Source: Corydoras sp. C115 | Lineage: Eukaryota; Chordata; Actinopteri; Siluriformes; Callichthyidae | Length of the DNA stretch: 64,000 nucleotides | Assembly: GCA_019802505.1 (NCBI GenBank) | Contig: JAFMOC010000003.1 | Location: 223,501-287,500 of the forward strand | Direction: 5' to 3' | Shown here: piece by piece, positions 43,900 to 56,145 of the stretch | How positions within the stretch are numbered: position 1 is the first letter of the stretch | How the letters are laid out: each line of letters begins with the position of its first letter | Position numbers and translations under genes: made by a program | Notes under the pieces: generated by a model | What the model saw: the letters and a program-made list of their open reading frames with translations, nothing else | The model's database searches: none | What the model was told of the DNA's origin: nothing

Positions 43900-44975
43900 A
43901 ATTATGAGTGAAACTTTGCACAAGAATACACACTTTTTTACTAAATCTCACCATGTACTCACTGGTGTTCCTCAGGGCTCTGTACTTGGTCCTCTCCTGT
44001 TTTCATTATACATGACATCACTGGGTACGGTCATTCAGGCACATGGTTACTCTTACCACTGCTATGCTGATGACACTCGGCTTGATTTGTCTTTTGCCCC
44101 TGACAATACCACAATCTCAAATCTGGTATTTGCCTGACTCACCGACATATCTGTTTGGATGAAGTCCCGTCATCTCAAATTAAATTTAGCAAAAACAGAG
44201 CTTCTCATTATCCCAGCTAAACCCTCAATCCATCATGACCTGACCTTCCAAATTGACGGCGCCACAATCTCTCCATCCGATTCGGTCCGTAACCTTGGTT
44301 TCACAATTGACTCCCACCTTAAACTCTCTGATCATATGACCAAAACTGCCCGTTCCTGCAGATTCCTTCTTTACAACATGAGGAAGATCAGACCTTTCTT
44401 GACTGAACATGCTATTCAGCTGTTAGTTCAAGCCCTCATCCTATTAATTATTATTTTATTTAGTATTATGATTATCAGGCCTCTACAAGTAATTCAGAAC
44501 TCTGCAGCCTGACTTGTATTCAACCAGCCCAAGCAAACTCATGACACTCCACAACTCAAGTCACTGACTCTGACCTACAGAACCATTTCTGGATCTGCCC
44601 CCTCTTTCCTTCAATACACTCAAAATACACTCCGACTCGTTCACTTCGTTCCAGTGATGATTGTCACCTGGTGATTCCAAGTCACCGAGGAGCTAACTCT
44701 GGTGGTGGAACCATCTTACCAACTCAGTCTGTACGGCAGAGTCACTTGCTGTTTTTAAGAAACAACTGAAGATGCATCTTTTTTAACAAACACCTGTTGT
44801 AAAAAAAAATAATTAAAAAAATAATAAAAGGCGGGGGAGGGTTCAGGATCAGATAACGATCAGGTTTGATAATTCTACTGTGTAGCTGGTTTTCTTCATA
44901 ACTACTGACTTGTGATCTCATTTGTAAGTCGCTTTGGATAAAAGCCTCTGCTAGATAACTAAATGTAAATCATGG
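43900..44975 (+). pseudogene. L2-type LINE reverse transcriptase, 5'-truncated and broken
   Basis: RT motif GVPQGSVLGPLLF (43966-44004) and catalytic YADD (44063-44074) are intact. Downstream come MKSRHLKLNLAKTELLI, SVRNLGFTIDSHLKLSDHM and MRKIRPFL, typical of the L2 thumb and C-terminal region. A stop after NLVFA, a deletion with ATT-rich filler near 44450, and further stops break the frame. The endonuclease and 5' end are missing. It ends with TAAGTCGCTTTGGATAAAAG and ATGTAAAT, the tail also carried by SINE-B. It cannot be active. Confidence 0.92.
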
Positions 44976-45357
44976 TGCATACAAAGAGCTCTTTATAGAA
45001 ACTTCGAGGAACTTTTAAGACATCCCATTGTAAGCTGGCTCTGCCTTTTTAGGGCTTTTATAAGATTTTAGATGTGATTCTGGAATTGTTGACCATTGGT
45101 TCAGAAAAGCGTTTGTGAGGTCAAACTCTGTTTTGTAAATATAGGTCTTGGCTTCCAATTTTACTTCTGCTTTATTTTAACAGTCCTTAATAAGGTTAGT
45201 CAAGTTCTTCCACACTAAATTCACTCACCCATGCATTTATAAACATTGTTTTTACACTTAGAACGAAAATACTGAAAGGAAAATGAGCCGTTCCCCAACT
45301 GTTGTCACAAAATTGCTAGCAATTAATTTAATATTGCTAAAGTATTAGTATTTCCTA
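44976..45357. other. Unique intronic sequence
   Basis: Nothing recognised. Confidence 0.45.
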
Positions 45358-45440
45358 TAGTAGTGGTTAGCATGTCCGCACTTCAGCACTGGGGATTCAG
45401 GATGGAATTATGTATTTTTCTTAGTCCCCTGTTGGTTCTC
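45358..45440 (+). mobile_element. SINE-A scrap
   Basis: TAGTAGTGGTTAGCATG, then CAGCACTGGGGATTCAGG. Only the head remains, abutting element X. Confidence 0.6.
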
Positions 45441-45735
45441 TGGTCTCTATTGGTCAGGAGCATCACAGAACAGGTATCATTTGGGTGGTGGATTGTTTAT
45501 TGTCAGTTCTGCTGTGACACTGATGTGGTGAGGGGGTTTTAGTGCAACAGTGCTGCTGGAGTTTCATTTAAACACCTCAGTGAGACTGCTGGGATAGGAA
45601 TAATGCACCAACCAAATAATCCCTGCTCTGTGGAGTATGTACCGTAGTCCACAACCAGACAAAGAACAAATTGTTGAACTACAAAGTTCATTTTTACTGT
45701 AAGTGGAACTGATGCAATGGACAAATAATGGAGCA
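45441..45735 (+). mobile_element. Element X copy
   Basis: GGAGCATCACAGAACAGGTA, TGTGACACTGATGTGGTGAG, TTTAAACACCTCAGTGAGAC, GCTCTGTGGAGTATG. Ends are not clear. Confidence 0.65.
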
Positions 45736-46730
45736 AAACGTACTTGTTTCATTCAGCTGTAAAATCTATCGTGCTTCTGTCAGTCAGCACAAAGTAAAAG
45801 ATTTTACACACCCTGAATAACATTTTCCAGCTCTTTTGCCTGAACGAGTAATTTATTTTAGCTATTTAATGAATTGTGTATCTGTTGTGGATTTGTGTGG
45901 CACTGCGTTACTAAGGCGGGATGATTAGTGTGATCTCTTACATGCAACCATCCATCCTCTGCCGAAGGTGAAAAGCAAATAGATAAAGAAAAACGAAATT
46001 GAGAAATCAGCAGGACACGACACTAAGAATTTAGTTTTCTATCACACATCCCATAATGTCCTGTAATCAGATGCAGATCAGTGGAACTGAGGCGGTAAAG
46101 CCCTGCAGTTTATTTGTAACCCAAGACTTTTGATTCATGACTTATTTTCTACAACCTGAATGCACAGAGCATCCTGTAGTGCTGTGTGATTTTAAATGTG
46201 TGGTTTAATGAACTGCAGTGATTTGAAACAATACAGCAGTGTGCAGTCTGATTGCAGTCATCGTCCAATCTAAAGCACCATGTGTTAAAGAAATGATCAT
46301 AACAGCATGCTTCAAAGAAACTATAACCCCCTCCCTCCATTTTAAACATACATTTCATCTCCTGTGTTCGGTTGCAGCCACTAATGTTCAGCCTATTCCA
46401 GTAAAGGCTACAGACACACATACAACTGATTCTCTCATTAGTCTGCCAAATTGTTCACCACAGTTGGTCTTTTATTCACCAGGTACGGGTTGGTGCCCTA
46501 ATTAAAATTAAAGACCTGTCCCAATCAAGCATTTGCCCCCCTCTGCTTGTAATACAAATTTAGCTTATCTTTAGATGCTTAGAGAGTAACAATAGCAGTT
46601 CACTGTAGGTGTTGTCTGTCTGACTTAGTGGGAAGCTAATCAGTGCTTTTGCTGTTTTTACAGGCCACCCATTTCCTTTCTCATGTTTATCTATATAGAA
46701 TCTTTACTCTGGCAGTCTGTGAAAGCTCTA
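45736..46730. other. Unique intronic sequence
   Basis: About 1 kb without a recognised repeat. Confidence 0.45.
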
Positions 46731-46736
46731 TTACAT

Positions 46737-47300
46737 ACAGTATCAGTCAAAAGTTTGGAAACACCCCGTTCTTGCTTCATTGTCTATTTCTTTCACTTAC
46801 CAAATTAATGGACTTTGTAGTTTTACAATTACAGACTGTAGTACATCTGTTTTTGTTAGTCCCCTGTTGGTTTTCTGTGCTCTATTGTTCAGGACCATCA
46901 CAGAACAGGCATATTTTAGGTGGTGGATTGTTTTTTTTTTTATGTCAGATACCATATAGATGGACGCTGTATTTTATTTATAGACCATAGAAAATGTTTT
47001 CTGTTTTGTTAGTTTTCTTTGTAAGGAGCATCACAGAACAGGTATCATTTGGGTGGTGGATTGTTGGTTGTCAGTTCTGCAGTGACACTGATGTGGTGAG
47101 GGAGGTTTTAGTGCAGCTATGCTGGTGTAGTTTCATTTAAACACCTCAGTGGCACTGCTGGGATAGGAATAACGCACCCACTAAATTATATCCGCTCTGT
47201 GGAGTATGTGCTGTAGTCCACAAACAGATAAAGCACACAATAAACAACAATGTGGTCAGATTTGCAAAGTGGAGATGGATCTTCACACAGTACAACTGCT
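46737..47300 (+). mobile_element. Element X, longest copy, with Tc1-like terminus and internal duplication
   Basis: It opens with CAGTATCAGTCAAAAGTTTG, the terminal motif of fish Tc1-like elements. The block around ACAGAACAGG...GGTGGTGGATTGTT occurs twice, at about 46895-46932 and 47030-47065. It then runs to GATTTGCAAAGTGGAGATGG. No transposase is visible. Confidence 0.65.
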
Positions 47301-47589
47301 ACACACAAGCATTTAAATCCGCGCCGTTAAACATCCGCGCCGCAGCAAAATATCCATATTGCAGCAAACCGATTGATTTTGAAATTGACGATTTATTTTA
47401 ATTTTAGCATATTATTAAAATTTTTCAGTTATTAGATGTGCATTACTAACCGTTTCTTTGTCGTCCTGTGTAGACACATGCAGCTTCTTAATACCGCTTA
47501 TGTTTTCAATATAGTTAAAAAGACTGAAGTATGTATTTTATTTTTGATTTTTGAAGTTTTAAAGATTTGCAAAATATAAATGCACTATA

Positions 47590-47972
47590 ACTAAAGTCTG
47601 TATTTTATTTTCGATTAAAGGCTAATGCACTACGGTCAACTTTTCTATTAATATATTTTGAATTATTTGTTTATCGATGGATTTTTTTTTTTTATTTAAG
47701 AAAAACCCAGGCAGCTAAGCTAACCTAATACTGGTAATTTTAGTTACAGAATTTTGCGCACAAATAAAATGATGCAAAAAGATTTGATACAGGAAGGACC
47801 CTTAAAGTATTGTTTTAAATAATATTGTATTTGTTTACATTGTCGTTTCATCTTGTCAATCACATAATTTTAACAAAATTTATAGACCATTTGAATTGAA
47901 AAATCGTTTCTGAATCGAAAATCGATTCTGAATCGAATTAAATCGACGGACACTAAGAGATTCTCACCCCTA
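47590..47972 (-). mobile_element. hAT-like nonautonomous element, inverted copy
   Basis: The reverse complement matches 33731-34120 closely, for example AATATATTTTGAATTATTTG and GGTAATTTTAGTTACAGAAT. It ends TTCTCACCCCTA at 47972. Beyond about 47590 the two copies diverge and the other end could not be placed, so the limits may extend upstream. Confidence 0.75.
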
Positions 47973-48602
47973 GACAATATGTAAACATATAAATTTAATC
48001 AGTTCACTGTTATCAGGAAGATCATGGCTCCTCTATTGTAATCAAAGCCACATGGTTGTGTTTAACTTGCTGACTTCAGCATTCTAGTTGAGCTTGCTCA
48101 GCATCCAAAGATCAGCCTGAGCTTAGAGTCTGTAGAGCACTCCGGCTTTGGCAGGGAGTTAAAGGCATGTTGTCATCTGCTGTGAACCTTTTGTATGAAG
48201 TGGCAAGGTTGAGCTGTAGCATGTTAACTCATCTTATACCAGACAGTAAGAGAACAAGAACCAAACACAATTATTTTACAGATCACAGGTTAGAAGGCCA
48301 TGCTGGATAATTGGCCAACTAGTGAAGGGTATGACTTAGTCATTAACCAGAGTTTTTGATTCTCCAGAAAAGGTTGCGTCTTTTATGTGAACATGTTCCG
48401 TCCATTGAGATCTTGTTATTAGGGTGCTTAATTCAAACCACTGCCCCAAGCTACCAATGAGATAGGACTAACTTGACTAATTGGCTGCTGGCTTTTCACT
48501 CAGTCACCCAAAAATAACAATTACTGTCACTGCACTCACAGGCAAAAACAGGGAAACGTGTCATTAGATTAAAAATAATAATACTAACAATAGGGCAAAC
48601 TT
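47973..48602. other. Unique intronic sequence
   Basis: Nothing recognised. Confidence 0.45.
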
Positions 48603-48928
48603 TCCATCCATCCATGCATTATCTTCCACTTTATCCTCTACTAGGGTCTACATGCCCTTCCAGGGAGAACGTTTCGGGCGCTGGGCAGATAAACCCAGGC
48701 CAGGACCCCAATCTATCGCTGGGAACACTCACTCACTCACACAGACACACTCTACATGGGTCAATTTGGAGAATTCAATTGACCTTGATTCATGTATTTT
48801 AACTGTGGGAGGAAACCGGAGAACCCGGAGGAAACCCATGTGGACACAGGGAGAACATGGAAACTTCACCCAGATTGGGATTCGAACCGGGAATCCCTAG
48901 TGCAGAGAGACGGATGTGCTAACCACCT
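48603..48928 (-). mobile_element. SINE-A, nearly full length
   Basis: Tail CCATCCATCCATGCATTATC, middle, core and B box. The head ends early at CTAACCACC. A TTAACTTAACTTAAG motif follows. Confidence 0.86.
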
Positions 48929-49167
48929 TAACTTAACTTAAGTCCAAATAAGTATGTTTTCTTTTAATGTGGAGATAATTAACAAGAATTTAATGAACAC
49001 TACACAGAAAAGTCCCGGTCCTCACGTCCTGCAAGTCAAACTATGTGAATGTCTAGGCTGTGAGACATTGTGCTACTCACTAGTATTGTGCTACTCACAG
49101 GTTTGCTATGTCACACTGAATACAAATGTATAGTGTTAATATACACAAAAAAGTTTTTTCTATCTCA

Positions 49168-49398
49168 TTATCTGGGCAGATGTACCTAGGATAGTGTGCC
49201 AGTCCATCATTGGGCACCCAGACATTATATAGAAGAAATTTAGATAGGGACAATTTAGAGCAGCCAATTCACCTTGAATCCATGTTTTTGCACTGTGGGT
49301 GGAAACCAGGGAACCTGAGCAAAACCCACACGAGGAGAACATGGAAACTCCACCCAAAGAGGTGAACGTGCTGACCATTACGCCACTGAGTTGCCCAC
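49168..49398 (-). mobile_element. SINE-A, diverged
   Basis: Tail largely gone (TCTCATTATCTGGGCAG). Core AACCTGAGCAAAACCCACAC and head CGTGCTGACCATTACGCCAC. Older than most copies. Confidence 0.72.
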
Positions 49399-50327
49399 CA
49401 ATCTGTTTGGTTAAATGTAATTATAAGCATTATGAACATAGACTCAGGTGTATTAATATCAGCAACGCTTCAGTGTGTCATATCAACGCCTTCTACCAGT
49501 CGCTGGTGGTACTAGTGGACTGTACATCAGCGCCCCTGTTGGGTTCTGTTATTATTTGTCCCTAGTGAAATCTTGTGCAGCCCTGTGTCTTGTCATGTGA
49601 CTATCCCTTACATGTTTAAAAGCCCTTCCTGTGTTTAGGGATGGAACATTTTTATGTTGTGTTCATGTCGTGTTGTGTCTGTGGCCGATTTCACCTGGTG
49701 TCTTCTGCATTCTGCAAAGAGCACATTTAAACCACCTTAAACTCTGTTCTCTGTCTTTCCAAGCCATGACCTCATCAGATCATAACATATAGCTTTCTAC
49801 AAATGAAACCTCTTTTCGTTCATTCCAAATTTGTTGATGCAAAAAAAGCATAAATGTTTTTTAAATCAAAATCTGTTAGGTGTTATGTATTAAATCATTA
49901 ATATATGTATTTAATGTATGTAGTAAAGTTTCTTTCATTGATAATATAACAATCTGAATAACAGTTCAGATTAAGTTACAAAAATTTAATAAAGAAATTT
50001 AAATCATAGGCTAATATAAACTGCTATCTGCAGTGTAGAGTACAGGAGTGTTTTGGAGGACTGCAGGAGCTGGCAGAAAGAGAAAGCCAAGCACGTACCC
50101 ATTTTTTACTGACGTTTATAGGTAGCTGAGTAGGCGTTTTCACACTTGACTTGGAACACTTTCCAGTCTCTTTTCAAAATCAATTCTGGTCACTGTTCAT
50201 TTTGCCAGGAAATTTAGACTTATCAAAAATGCAGTCCGCATCTGAGTTACTAGAACTTTACAGATAAAGATATTGGAAGGTGTCTTTATTGTCAATCAGA
50301 ATACATTGTACATTTGTGTACTGAAGC
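49399..50327. other. Unique intronic sequence
   Basis: Nothing recognised. Confidence 0.45.
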
Positions 50328-50499
<172 letters not shown>

Positions 50500-50557
50500 C
50501 TCATTCACTGTAAAAATTTTATGACATTGTGCAACTGTGTTGGAAGTATAACATTGT

Positions 50558-50914
50558 TAATATCCATCCATTATCTTCCGCTTTATCCTATATTAGGGTC
50601 GCGGGGAGGTTTCCCCATGCCCATTCAGGGGAGAACGTCTCGGGCGCTGGGCAGATACACCCAGGACAGGGCTCCAATCTATCGCTGGGCACGCACTTAC
50701 TCACTCACACAGACACGCACAACTATACACTCTATATGGGGCAATTTGGAGAATCCAATTGACTTGATCCATGTTTTTGGACTGTGGGAGGAAACCGGAG
50801 AACCTGGAGGAAACCCACGGGGACATGGGGAGAACATGGAAACTCCACCCAGATGGGGATTCGAACTGGGAATCCCTAGTGCTGAGAGGCGAACGTGCTA
50901 ACCACTAAGTCACC
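50558..50914 (-). mobile_element. SINE-A, full length, with perfect target-site duplication
   Basis: AGTATAACATTGT at 50545-50557 and 50915-50927. All blocks are present; the head ends CCACTAAGTCACC. Confidence 0.94.
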
Positions 50915-50927
50915 AGTATAACATTGT

Positions 50928-51940
50928 ATATTGTGAATATAGTCTTGATTATTGATTTAATTGTTAATTGTAATTGTTTTTGGTTCTAGATCCTTTTATT
51001 TCAAGACGTTTGTAAGCTTTCAGTAGGATTTGGGTCAGGCTACAAAGATGGAGTCAAAAACACGCTTCTTTGCTCAATAAACCATTGCATGTTTTTGATG
51101 ATTATGCTATTGACAGATCACAACATGACCCCAGTGTAGCTCTTACTTTGGAACAATAGGTGCTTGATGGACCCCCAGAAGAAAACCTAGCAGGCATTTT
51201 TGCACATTTAAAGACCGAACAGCCCAAAACATGGCTAGTCCAGAATTTATTAGTTTGTGCATAACCATTTTTCATGTTTATGCTGTATTCAATGAGTGCT
51301 TGTTGCCAAAAATGAGTTTCATCAATCCTCAGGAAAGGTGGAACAGCAGTAAGTATGTACGAGTCAGGAGTCTAGGACATTGTTGTTAATTAATGACATG
51401 CCAACACCTGGTTTTATTTTCACATGGCAAACATGTGCTCATATGAGTGAGGGTGGAATGGCATACTGCATCATTTGCACCATGTGTTATTGTAGGTGTC
51501 ACTCCGTACACTGTTTGCTCTCACACAGAGCACGGTGTTAGCTTTCCGAATTTGGATGTTATTAACTTGCAGTAGTGTACGAATGGATGTCTTATATAAG
51601 ACGTTTTATATAATGTTTATTTCACCAAGCGCTATGGAGAAATTATTCTCGAAACAGCTGGCACTTTGATGATCATGTGCCTCGGGTGAAATTAACCATC
51701 AGGACCTGGGATTAAAGCGAACAAAGAAATGGGAATTGAAAGCTATTTGTGCCGCTGGCCTTCAATGCACGTACTTTAGCTGTGCCATGGTTTTTTTTTG
51801 AGCAAAGCTCTGTTCAGTTCAGTTATTGTTGTAGGGCCATGCTTTAAAAAATGTAAGTGTCTGGGACCAAAAATTTCACTAAGCAAATCTTCGTATTTTA
51901 TGTTTGTTTGTGGTCAGTAAAGGTGGCACCGTGCCGCCCC
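50928..51940. other. Repeat-poor stretch, possible conserved noncoding DNA at 51490-51800
   Basis: No repeats or genes. The part with GCGCTATGGAGAAATTATTC and GGTGAAATTAACCATCAGGA has higher sequence complexity than its surroundings. Conservation is a guess. A SINE-A head remnant (CACCGTGCCGCCCC) sits at about 51927-51940. Confidence 0.25.
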
Positions 51941-51950
51941 CATTAACATC

Positions 51951-52282
51951 CATCCATCCATCCATCCATTATCTTCCGCTTTATCCTTTATTAGGGTTGC
52001 GGGGGGGTTCCACATGCTGATCCAGGTGCGAACGTTTTGGGCGCTGGGCAGATACACCCAGGACAGGGTGCCAATCTATCGCTGGGCACACACTCACACA
52101 CTATATGGGGCAATTTGGAGAACTCAATTGACTTGATCCATGTTTTTGGACTGTGGGAGGAAACCGGAGAACCCGGAGGAAACTCACGCGGACACGGCGA
52201 GAACATGGAAACTCCACCCAGATGGGGATTCGAACCGGGAATCCCTAGCGCTTAAAGGCGGAGAGCCACCGTGCCCCCCCCC
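51951..52282 (-). mobile_element. SINE-A, full length
   Basis: Five CCAT units start the tail. CATTAACAT occurs on both sides (51941-51949 and just after the C-run near 52290). The head is shortened (GGCGGAGAGCCACCGTG). Confidence 0.88.
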
Positions 52283-52298
52283 CCCCTCCATTAACATT

Positions 52299-53230
52299 TT
52301 TTTAAAATCAAACTGCTCTTTTATAAGCAGACTCTGCACAATCTGTAGATTTTTACTTCTGTATTGAGGCAGTTTTAATAAGACAGTAGAAAAACACTTT
52401 TAGGAATGACTGTTTATGCACTCATTTCTTTTATCTTAAAGTACCTGAGCAACCAGCTGGAGCTGGCACTAAATGAATATGGTGCTTGCTGAATTTTAAA
52501 CCATGTTTAATAAAAACAACTTTCCCCCACTGCCATATTGTTTAATTTGAAGAACAGTTTCTTTATTAGCGTGTGCGATGCATTTTCATGAACCTGATCT
52601 AGAATTGAATGACGGCACAGATGTGCCGTGATGGCCACCTGTCCAATGTACCCACCTTAATGAAACATTACACATTCAGAAGAAAAATCAGGTGACTACA
52701 GACTCCAGCGTAGAATCTCGTAAGTATAATTGATATAAATGTATTTAGTGTTCACAAATACAATAGAACAGTGCAATGTGCAATCCTATAAAACCACTTG
52801 AATTATGTTTAGTTGCAAAAAGATGCTCCCTTAGCAGCACAATATTCAATCCTTGCGACTAAGAAGCAACTAGAGGCAAAATTTGACACTTGTTGTCAAA
52901 TTTAGAATGGATTTTAGATGTCTGCTTTCTGTAAATGTGATAAAAATGGGGGGAAAGCCCTTAAATAAAACAGCTACACACACAAAGTTCAACATCATAA
53001 CAGATAAGTGGGAGAGGTGGCTTGCCTTATATTGTTTTGTGCATCATCACATATCACTGTTCATCTTACATGGTGGTGCTTGTTGTCTCACAGTGTACAG
53101 AACTCCATCATTGTTTGTTATTTGATGTGAATCTGCCTGTTATGTTATCAGACGAGTATCAGCAGGGGTATAGATTCAAAAAAAACATTTTTAAATTGTC
53201 AAAACAACCACAAATCTCACAAAACCACTA
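52299..53230. other. Unique intronic sequence
   Basis: Nothing recognised. Confidence 0.45.
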
Positions 53231-53232
53231 AT

Positions 53233-53596
53233 ATTTATTCATTATCTTTTGGGTAATCCTCTACTAGGGTTGTGGCGGGGGGCTGCCCATGCATATGCCC
53301 ATCTAGGTGAGAAGATTTTGGGCACTGCGCAGAAACACCAAAGGGCCAGGCACCAATTCATGTCTGGGCACACACAGACACACACAAACACACACAATAT
53401 GGGGCAATTAAGAGCATTCAATTTACCTCGAATCCGTGTTTTTTTTTGGTCATGTGGGTGGAAACCGGAGAACCCAGATGAAACCCACGCGGACACGGAA
53501 AGAACATGGAAACTCCACCCAGATTGGGATTCAAACTGGGAATCCATAGCACTGAGAGAAGAACATGCTAACCACTAAGCCACTGTGCCACCCACC
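53233..53596 (-). mobile_element. SINE-A, full length, diverged
   Basis: Tail TTCATTATCTTTTGGGTAAT through core to CCACTAAGCCACTGTGCCACC. Confidence 0.85.
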
Positions 53597-53639
53597 AATA
53601 AAGTTGATTTATTAAAATATTATTATTTAATATATAAAT

Positions 53640-53702
53640 GTGGCACAGCATCTTAGTTGGCACAATTGTCTCCCAGTACTGGGATCCAGGTTTGAATCCC
53701 GA
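53640..53702 (+). mobile_element. SINE-A head scrap
   Basis: GTGGCACAGCATCTTAGTTG, then GGTTTGAATCCCGA; cut off after the B box. Confidence 0.65.
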
Positions 53703-54111
53703 GTACAAGAGCAACTTATTTTGTAAGAGTAATTTATAAGGAAGAAACTATTTAAACAACATGATTTTCTTAGTTACGGTTGGATGGCTTTGGTTCAAAG
53801 AGCAGGTGAAAGTGACTAAAAAACAAGTATTAAACTAGTAGGTGAAATTATGTATTCCCCCATGTGTGAATGCGTGGTGGTCTGTTCAGTGTATTTATAT
53901 GTTTTTTACCTCGTGAGAACTGGTATTGACTTTAGCACTCCTCACACCACTGAGACCCTGATCAGATCACGATTAGCTCATTATTTCTTATCTCATTTTT
54001 CTAGTGTGTGAGTGAGTGCGTACATGCATGCCCATCTCTACCTGTGGTCCCTATGAATGTTCCAGCTAATGAGTGAAATTAGATTTTGTTTTCAGCAAGA
54101 CAAAAATAAAC
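53703..54111. other. Unique intronic sequence
   Basis: Nothing recognised. Confidence 0.45.
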
Positions 54112-54124
54112 ATAAGCATTTTAT

Positions 54125-54370
54125 CCATCCATCCATTATCTCCCGCTTTATCCTCTAGTTGGGTCGCGGTGGGGTTCCCCATGCCCATCCAGGGGAGAAC
54201 GTTTCGGGCGCTGGGCAGATACACCCAGGACAGGGTGCCAATCCATCGCTGGGCACACACTCACTCACACAGACACACTCTATATGGGGCTATATGGGGA
54301 GAACATGGAAACTCCACCCAGATAGTGCTGAGAGGCGAACGTGCTAACCACTAAGCCACCGTGCTGCCCC
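54125..54370 (-). mobile_element. SINE-A, core-deleted, with perfect target-site duplication
   Basis: ATAAGCATTTTAT at 54112-54124 and 54371-54383. The sequence jumps from TATATGGGG to GAGAACATGG, removing the conserved core. It also jumps from CACCCAGAT to AGTGCTGAGAGG, removing the B box. The flanks are perfect, so the deletions may have been present in the source RNA. Confidence 0.93.
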
Positions 54371-54439
54371 ATAAGCATTTTATTAAATATTTAAAGTATT
54401 TATTTGAAAATAATGGTCGAAAATAAGTATTTGGTCAAT

Positions 54440-54740
54440 AACAAAAGTTCATCTCAATTCTTGGTTATATATCATTTGTTTGCAATGACAGAGGGCAAAC
54501 ATTTTCTGTAAGTCTTCACAACGTATATATTCACAATACCATTGATGGTATGTTGGCCCATTCTTCCATTCAGATCTCCTGAATGATCTTTGGGGCTGTC
54601 AGCGGGCAAAAGTTTTCTATATGGTTGAGATCTGGAGACTGGCTAGGCCACTCCAGGACATTGAAATGCTTCTTACGAAGCCACTCCTTTGTTGCCCTTG
54701 GAGTCTAGCTATGGTGGTAGTTGAGGTCTACCTATGATGT
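54440..54740 (-). pseudogene. Tc1-like transposase fragment
   Basis: On the reverse strand the sequence reads VLEWPSQSPDLN, followed by a degraded stretch and MEEWANIPSMV. This is the region around the second catalytic Asp of fish Tc1-like transposases and its C-terminal follow-on. Stops and frameshifts interrupt it. Confidence 0.8.
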
Positions 54741-54934
54741 CAATTACAGGCATCTCTCATCTTTTAAAGTGGGAGAACTTGCATGATTTGACTCTCATGT
54801 TGGCCTCGTTTGTTCACGGCTTTATTAAAACTCTAAACTCCATCATTACTTTTATAATATAAATACATAATTCCTCAAAATGCAGTTTGTGATTTACTTA
54901 TCACCACTCTCCTGAGCTTTGAAAAACTGTGATG

Positions 54935-55060
54935 TAGCACCCTGAAGCAGAGAGGGGTTAAAGTCCTTGCTCAAGGACTCGGTCTTGTCAGTTATTTAAC
55001 GCCGGGATGTGAACCCCTTAAATCAATAGCCCAGAGCTCTAAACACTGATCCATCAATTC
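54935..55060 (-). mobile_element. Diverged SINE-B-like element
   Basis: AAGTCCTTGCTCAAGGACTC is SINE-B middle on the reverse strand. GGGATGTGAACCCC is the B box, and TGATCCATCA lies at the head. The L2-type tail is not recognisable. Confidence 0.6.
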
Positions 55061-55441
55061 TAAACACTTTTAAAATTGGCTATAGCACTTAAAGCTGGTT
55101 TTATCAGCAGTATTATCTTCAACCAAAAACACCTCTGCACTCTCCTGGCTCATAACTAATAGGATGCATTCAGTGCACACCGGAGCTGTTTAAACTTTGT
55201 TTTCTAATATAAAAGTCCTTGTCATCTGGTTTATTATCATTATAGAACAGAAGGGGACATTACTTATTGTGGTGGTAATAGGAATGTCGAGTTTACTCAG
55301 TCAATCAAAAGCACATATCTTTTAGTGATGCACCAGAATAAAAAAATGGACAATTCTGAACAAAACATAATCATTCATACTGAATACAAAACATAGATTT
55401 TCAGTGTTTCATACATTTGGCCACATTTTTAACCATTGCGT

Positions 55442-55521
<80 letters not shown>
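55442..55521. repeat. A-run then (TA)n microsatellite
   Basis: About 27 A residues followed by about 26 TA units. Confidence 0.96.
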
Positions 55522-55530
<9 letters not shown>

Positions 55531-55544
55531 TATTATATATTATT

Positions 55545-55815
55545 GTATCTTCCGCTTTATCCTCTATTAGGGTAGCAGGGGGGGATTCTTTATGCCCATC
55601 CAGGGGAGAACGTCTCGGGCGCTGGGCAGATACACCCAGGACAGGGCGCCAATCTATCGCTTGGCTTACAGTCTATTTGGGGCAATTTGGAGATTTCAAT
55701 TGACTTGATCCATATTTTTGGACTGTGGGAGGAAACTGGAGAACCCGGAGGAAACCCACGCAGAGACAGGGAGAACATGGAAACTCCACCCAGATTTGGT
55801 TTCGAACCGGGAAAC
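55545..55815 (-). mobile_element. SINE-A, adjacent to the AT tract
   Basis: ATCTTCCGCTTTATCCTCTA to TTTCGAACCGGGAA. The tail GGAT repeats are replaced by the microsatellite, and the far head is missing. Confidence 0.85.
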
Positions 55816-55924
55816 TACAGTTTTACAATGTTTATTGAACATTTTAACATCCCAGCAGACAAACCAATAAATTACAGTATGACTGCTAAGTAAATGTAAC
55901 GTATCTTAACATTTAATACCACCT

Positions 55925-56145
55925 TTACGGGTGTTTTGGGTGCTGGGCACATATTCATGTGCACAGATACATTTTATAGGGGCATTTTAGAACAGCCAAT
56001 GTTTTTTAAACTGTGGGAGCAAACCCGAGAACCTGGAGGAAACCCACACGGACACAGGCAGAACCTGGAGAACTCTGCTCACATTGGGATTTGAATCTGG
56101 ATCCCCAACGCTAAGAGGCGGACGTGCTAAGCACCATGCCGCCCC
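55925..56145 (-). mobile_element. SINE-A, old partial copy
   Basis: GTGTTTTGGGTGCTGGGCAC through AACCTGGAGGAAACCCACAC to GCTAAGCACCATGCCGCCCC. Confidence 0.75.

Noticed and set aside
43900..44975. Active reverse transcriptase gene or retron-like system
   Set aside because: YADD and the GVPQGSVLGPLLF motif are intact, but the 5' half is missing and stops and a deletion break the frame. The context is an L2-type LINE with its normal tail.
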